NCBI GenBank assembly: GCA_030673005.1
Contig: DAOVFI010000154.1
Span: forward strand, 1-6,107
Origin: Planctomycetales bacterium
GTDB lineage: Bacteria; Planctomycetota; Phycisphaerae; SM23-33
DNA: 6,107 nucleotides
Reading direction: 5' to 3'
In this document: positions 4,292 through 6,107 of the stretch, in pieces
Layout: each line of letters begins with the position of its first letter
How positions within the stretch are numbered: the stretch's first letter is position 1
Program-made: the position numbers and the translations under genes
The notes under the pieces: generated by a model
What the model saw: the letters and a program-made list of their open reading frames with translations, nothing else
Told to the model about the DNA's origin: nothing
Database searches by the model: none

Positions 4292-6107
4292 TGGCGGTAA
4301 TCAAAGTCCCAAACGGTTGTCTGGCTTCCTCGTGGAATGCTGCGGCTGATGCGGACAAATTCCAGTTTCGTTCCGGGTCGAAAAGTACGGTTCTGGAGCT
4401 TGCCCAACCGTTGCTTGCAGAGGATGATTTTTCATCAGACCCGCTGGGTACGTTTTTAACGGAAGACCAATTTAGTGGCGGAGATTTACGTTATCATGCA
4501 GTCAATAAATATGTCTATATCTATTGGGCGTCTGGGCTGGGATACGCAATAGGTTATGTGCCTGGAATGACGAGCAAGGCTGACCAATATATAAAATGTA
4601 AAATTGATTTTGTCACGGGTGGATTTCCTGCGATTATCGGTCGATACGACCCTGTCGCCAGAACAGGCTATATGCTCATGCAGCATGCCACAGCAGGCAC
4701 GATAGAGTTAAAAAAATTCTCCGGCACGAGCATCAGCAACCTCTCCAGTGGGCGACGTGCGATATATTATAATTATGGCGATGGGCGCGGGAATTTTAAG
4801 ACCTGGTACTGGGCAGTTTTATACATAAAAGGGACGAGCATAAAAGCAAAGTGGTGGTACGAGGGAGACCCTGAACCGAAATTCTGGATGCTGGAGGGAA
4901 CTGACTCAACTTATTCTGCTGCTGGAAAAGCCGGAATATATGGCCGGGGCTGGAATTCTGGAGGGTGTTGGAAAAACTTCTCCGTTTATGAAGCCGATTT
5001 TCCGTCAGATTCTCCGGTTCGTTATGCCGTGTGGGATTCCAGCACGGCCGGTTCCACGTGGGCGGGCGGCGCGACCAGGATAAAATACAACGTGGCAGGC
5101 GCGGATTCCGGCACGGGCAAGGTCAAGGAAGCGTATTCCGACACGTTGTACGGCTCGGGTGACGAGGCCGCGGTCAATGCGCTGGCGAGCGACACGTGGC
5201 TTGAGCCGGACGGCTCGGACGAGGTTACGCTCGCGGGCGGGACCGGGCGTTATCGTTACCTGCTGCATCAATTCAATTCGGACGGCGCGCAACAGACGAG
5301 TCTCGGAATATGGGACGAGGGCCAGGAAGTAACGATTACCACGGGCGGCGCGGCCCCAGGCGCCCCATCAATTACATCCGTCACCGCAGGCGATACAGAG
5401 GTTGTACTGACGATTGATGCGGCAACTGAGTCAGACGTCGTGTATGCGCGATACAGGACGCCTGGCGGCTCCTGGAGCGCCGAGAGCGAGACATTCGGAC
5501 GCACGGGCGACGGGAACATCACTATCACCGGCCTGACCAACGGGCAGATGTACCAGTTCGCAATCTACGCGAAAAATGCCGCGGGCAAGAGCGCGTGGGA
5601 TTTCACCTGGCTCGCCCCAAAGGCCGCGGGAGACCTCATGGCCGAGGGTTGCATAACTTTGCCCATGGAGAATCTTAAAACGCTTATAGCGAACTGTCAG
5701 GCGTTCCAGGACTGGGTCGGCGCGGGCAATGCCGAGGGCGCAAAGGCGTTTATCAAGCTCGTCGAATACCCGGAACTATCGAGTGGAGACCGGCCGATAT
5801 GTTTCATCTTTGACGCGGAAAACTACCAATCGGAATCAATCGCGGTAGAGACCTGGCTTGAGGGCGGGACGCTCGAACTCTGGTTCGAGGGTAACGTGGA
5901 TGCCGATTATGAGGACAATTCACGGAACGCATACCTGGAATTTGCGAACGTGATCGGAAATATACTCGACGACATGAAGGCCCTGGCGGGCACGGACGCT
6001 TACCTGGTGGTGAATGAGTATCATTCGCTGTCAGGTCCGAACAGAAGCAGCATGAAGGATGCGGTTGATTTTTATCAGGCGCGTTATGAGATAAAGTGGG
6101 GGATGTA
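4291..6107 (+). CDS. Multidomain virion surface protein (ConA-like + FN3) fused in frame to a tail-terminator-like C-terminal domain; 3' end at window edge
   Basis: One uninterrupted frame of 605 codons starts at ATG 4291 and reaches the window edge, where the last bases (ATG TA) may be the start of a stop codon. Residues 1-45 are a short lead. Residues about 46-236 alternate strands rich in Tyr/Trp/Gly (YIKCKIDFVTGGFPAIIGRY, LYIKGTSIKAKWWYEGD, KAGIYGRGWNSG, then WKNFSVYEA). This fits a laminin-G/concanavalin-like beta-sandwich, a fold common in phage adhesins. Residues 243-350 form a second beta domain. Residues 356-448 are a clear FN3 domain (APSITSVTAGDTEVVLTID ... LTNGQMYQFAIYAKNAAGKS). 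Residues 450-605 differ: LPMENLKTLIANCQAFQDWV, FIFDAENY, LELWFEGN, NAYLEFANVIGNILDDMKAL and YQARYEIKWG resemble a tail-terminator/tail-completion protein that normally stands alone next to the head-tail joining gene. GC rises sharply near residue 245. The domain folds are inferred from pattern. Confidence 0.75.
   Translation, partial: MAVIKVPNGCLASSWNAAADADKFQFRSGSKSTVLELAQPLLAEDDFSSDPLGTFLTEDQFSGGDLRYHAVNKYVYIYWASGLGYAIGYVPGMTSKADQYIKCKIDFVTGGFPAIIGRYDPVARTGYMLMQHATAGTIELKKFSGTSISNLSSGRRAIYYNYGDGRGNFKTWYWAVLYIKGTSIKAKWWYEGDPEPKFWMLEGTDSTYSAAGKAGIYGRGWNSGGCWKNFSVYEADFPSDSPVRYAVWDSSTAGSTWAGGATRIKYNVAGADSGTGKVKEAYSDTLYGSGDEAAVNALASDTWLEPDGSDEVTLAGGTGRYRYLLHQFNSDGAQQTSLGIWDEGQEVTITTGGAAPGAPSITSVTAGDTEVVLTIDAATESDVVYARYRTPGGSWSAESETFGRTGDGNITITGLTNGQMYQFAIYAKNAAGKSAWDFTWLAPKAAGDLMAEGCITLPMENLKTLIANCQAFQDWVGAGNAEGAKAFIKLVEYPELSSGDRPICFIFDAENYQSESIAVETWLEGGTLELWFEGNVDADYEDNSRNAYLEFANVIGNILDDMKALAGTDAYLVVNEYHSLSGPNRSSMKDAVDFYQARYEIKWGM
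5628..5640 (+). promoter_or_regulatory. Possible internal ribosome binding site and start (ATG 5638) within the fusion gene
   Basis: GGGAG at 5628-5632 lies five bases before ATG 5638 (codon 450), exactly at the junction between the FN3 domain and the C-terminal domain. Initiation here would give a free C-terminal protein of at least 156 residues, a normal size for a tail terminator. It is in the same frame as the upstream domains with no stop between them. The site may be a relic of the stand-alone gene's own start or may still be used. Confidence 0.4.

Larger units (their letters stand above)
3095..5020. other. Lower-GC segment, probable inserted module between head and tail genes
   Basis: From just after the stop at 3094 to about 5020 the sequence is visibly less GC-rich than either flank. 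Sample hand counts are 23/60 at 4141-4200 and 25/60 at 4501-4560, compared with 41/60 at 901-960 and 43/60 at 5161-5220. Genes here are packed by overlaps of 1-20 bases, while the head genes are separated by long repeat-bearing gaps. The right edge lies inside the large open frame, close to codon 245. The exact boundaries are estimates and no flanking repeats or recombinase were seen. Confidence 0.55.

Noticed and set aside
4068..5540. Minus-strand frames at 4068-4358, 4486-4686, 5005-5292 and 5268-5540
   Set aside because: All are antisense to the 98-residue gene or the 605-codon frame, and they are typical mirror frames of coding DNA.

Overview
The window is the right half of a tailed-phage head-morphogenesis region followed by the start of the connector/tail region. 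All genes are on the + strand. It is most likely a prophage or a phage-derived contig from a GC-rich bacterium. The anchor is the protein at 1261-2214, which reads as a Mu gpT-type major head subunit. I cannot name the host. Chromosome-style intergenic repeats between the head genes suggest a resident prophage, or a phage long adapted to one host lineage, rather than a compact lytic phage.

Layout. (1) 2-199: C-terminal 65 codons of an upstream gene, by position probably the head protease or scaffold. (2) 200-325: tandem 8-mers, a small palindrome, and a leader carrying a strong Shine-Dalgarno (SD) site. (3) 326-1129: decoration/cement-like head protein. (4) 1130-1260: a nested inverted repeat, then a second copy of the same leader. 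(5) 1261-2214: major head subunit, followed by a strong intrinsic terminator at 2230-2275. (6) 2349-2657: small gp35-like protein whose last codons lie in a long inverted repeat (2621-2706). (7) 2726-3094: head-tail joining candidate. (8) 3133-4291: three tightly packed small genes of lower GC: a coiled-coil/membrane protein, a 52-residue zinc ribbon and a helical 98-residue protein. (9) 4291 to the window end: one uninterrupted frame of 605 codons that joins a concanavalin-like beta-sandwich, a second beta domain, an FN3 domain and a separate-looking C-terminal domain that may be a tail-terminator-type protein.

How it fits together. Genes 2-1129 and 1261-2214 would build the capsid. Those at 2349-3094 would build the head-tail interface. 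The 4291-6107 product looks like a virion surface or adhesion protein joined to a tail-completion protein. The 3133-4291 genes interrupt the structural series and differ in base composition (hand counts: 23/60 GC at 4141-4200 and 25/60 at 4501-4560, against 41/60 at 901-960 and 43/60 at 5161-5220). This suggests an acquired module whose right edge falls inside the large fusion gene, near 5020.

The most interesting points are three: the duplicated SD-sequestering leaders that bracket the decoration gene like a cassette, the in-frame adhesin/tail-protein fusion with a possible internal start at 5638, and the low-GC inserted module.
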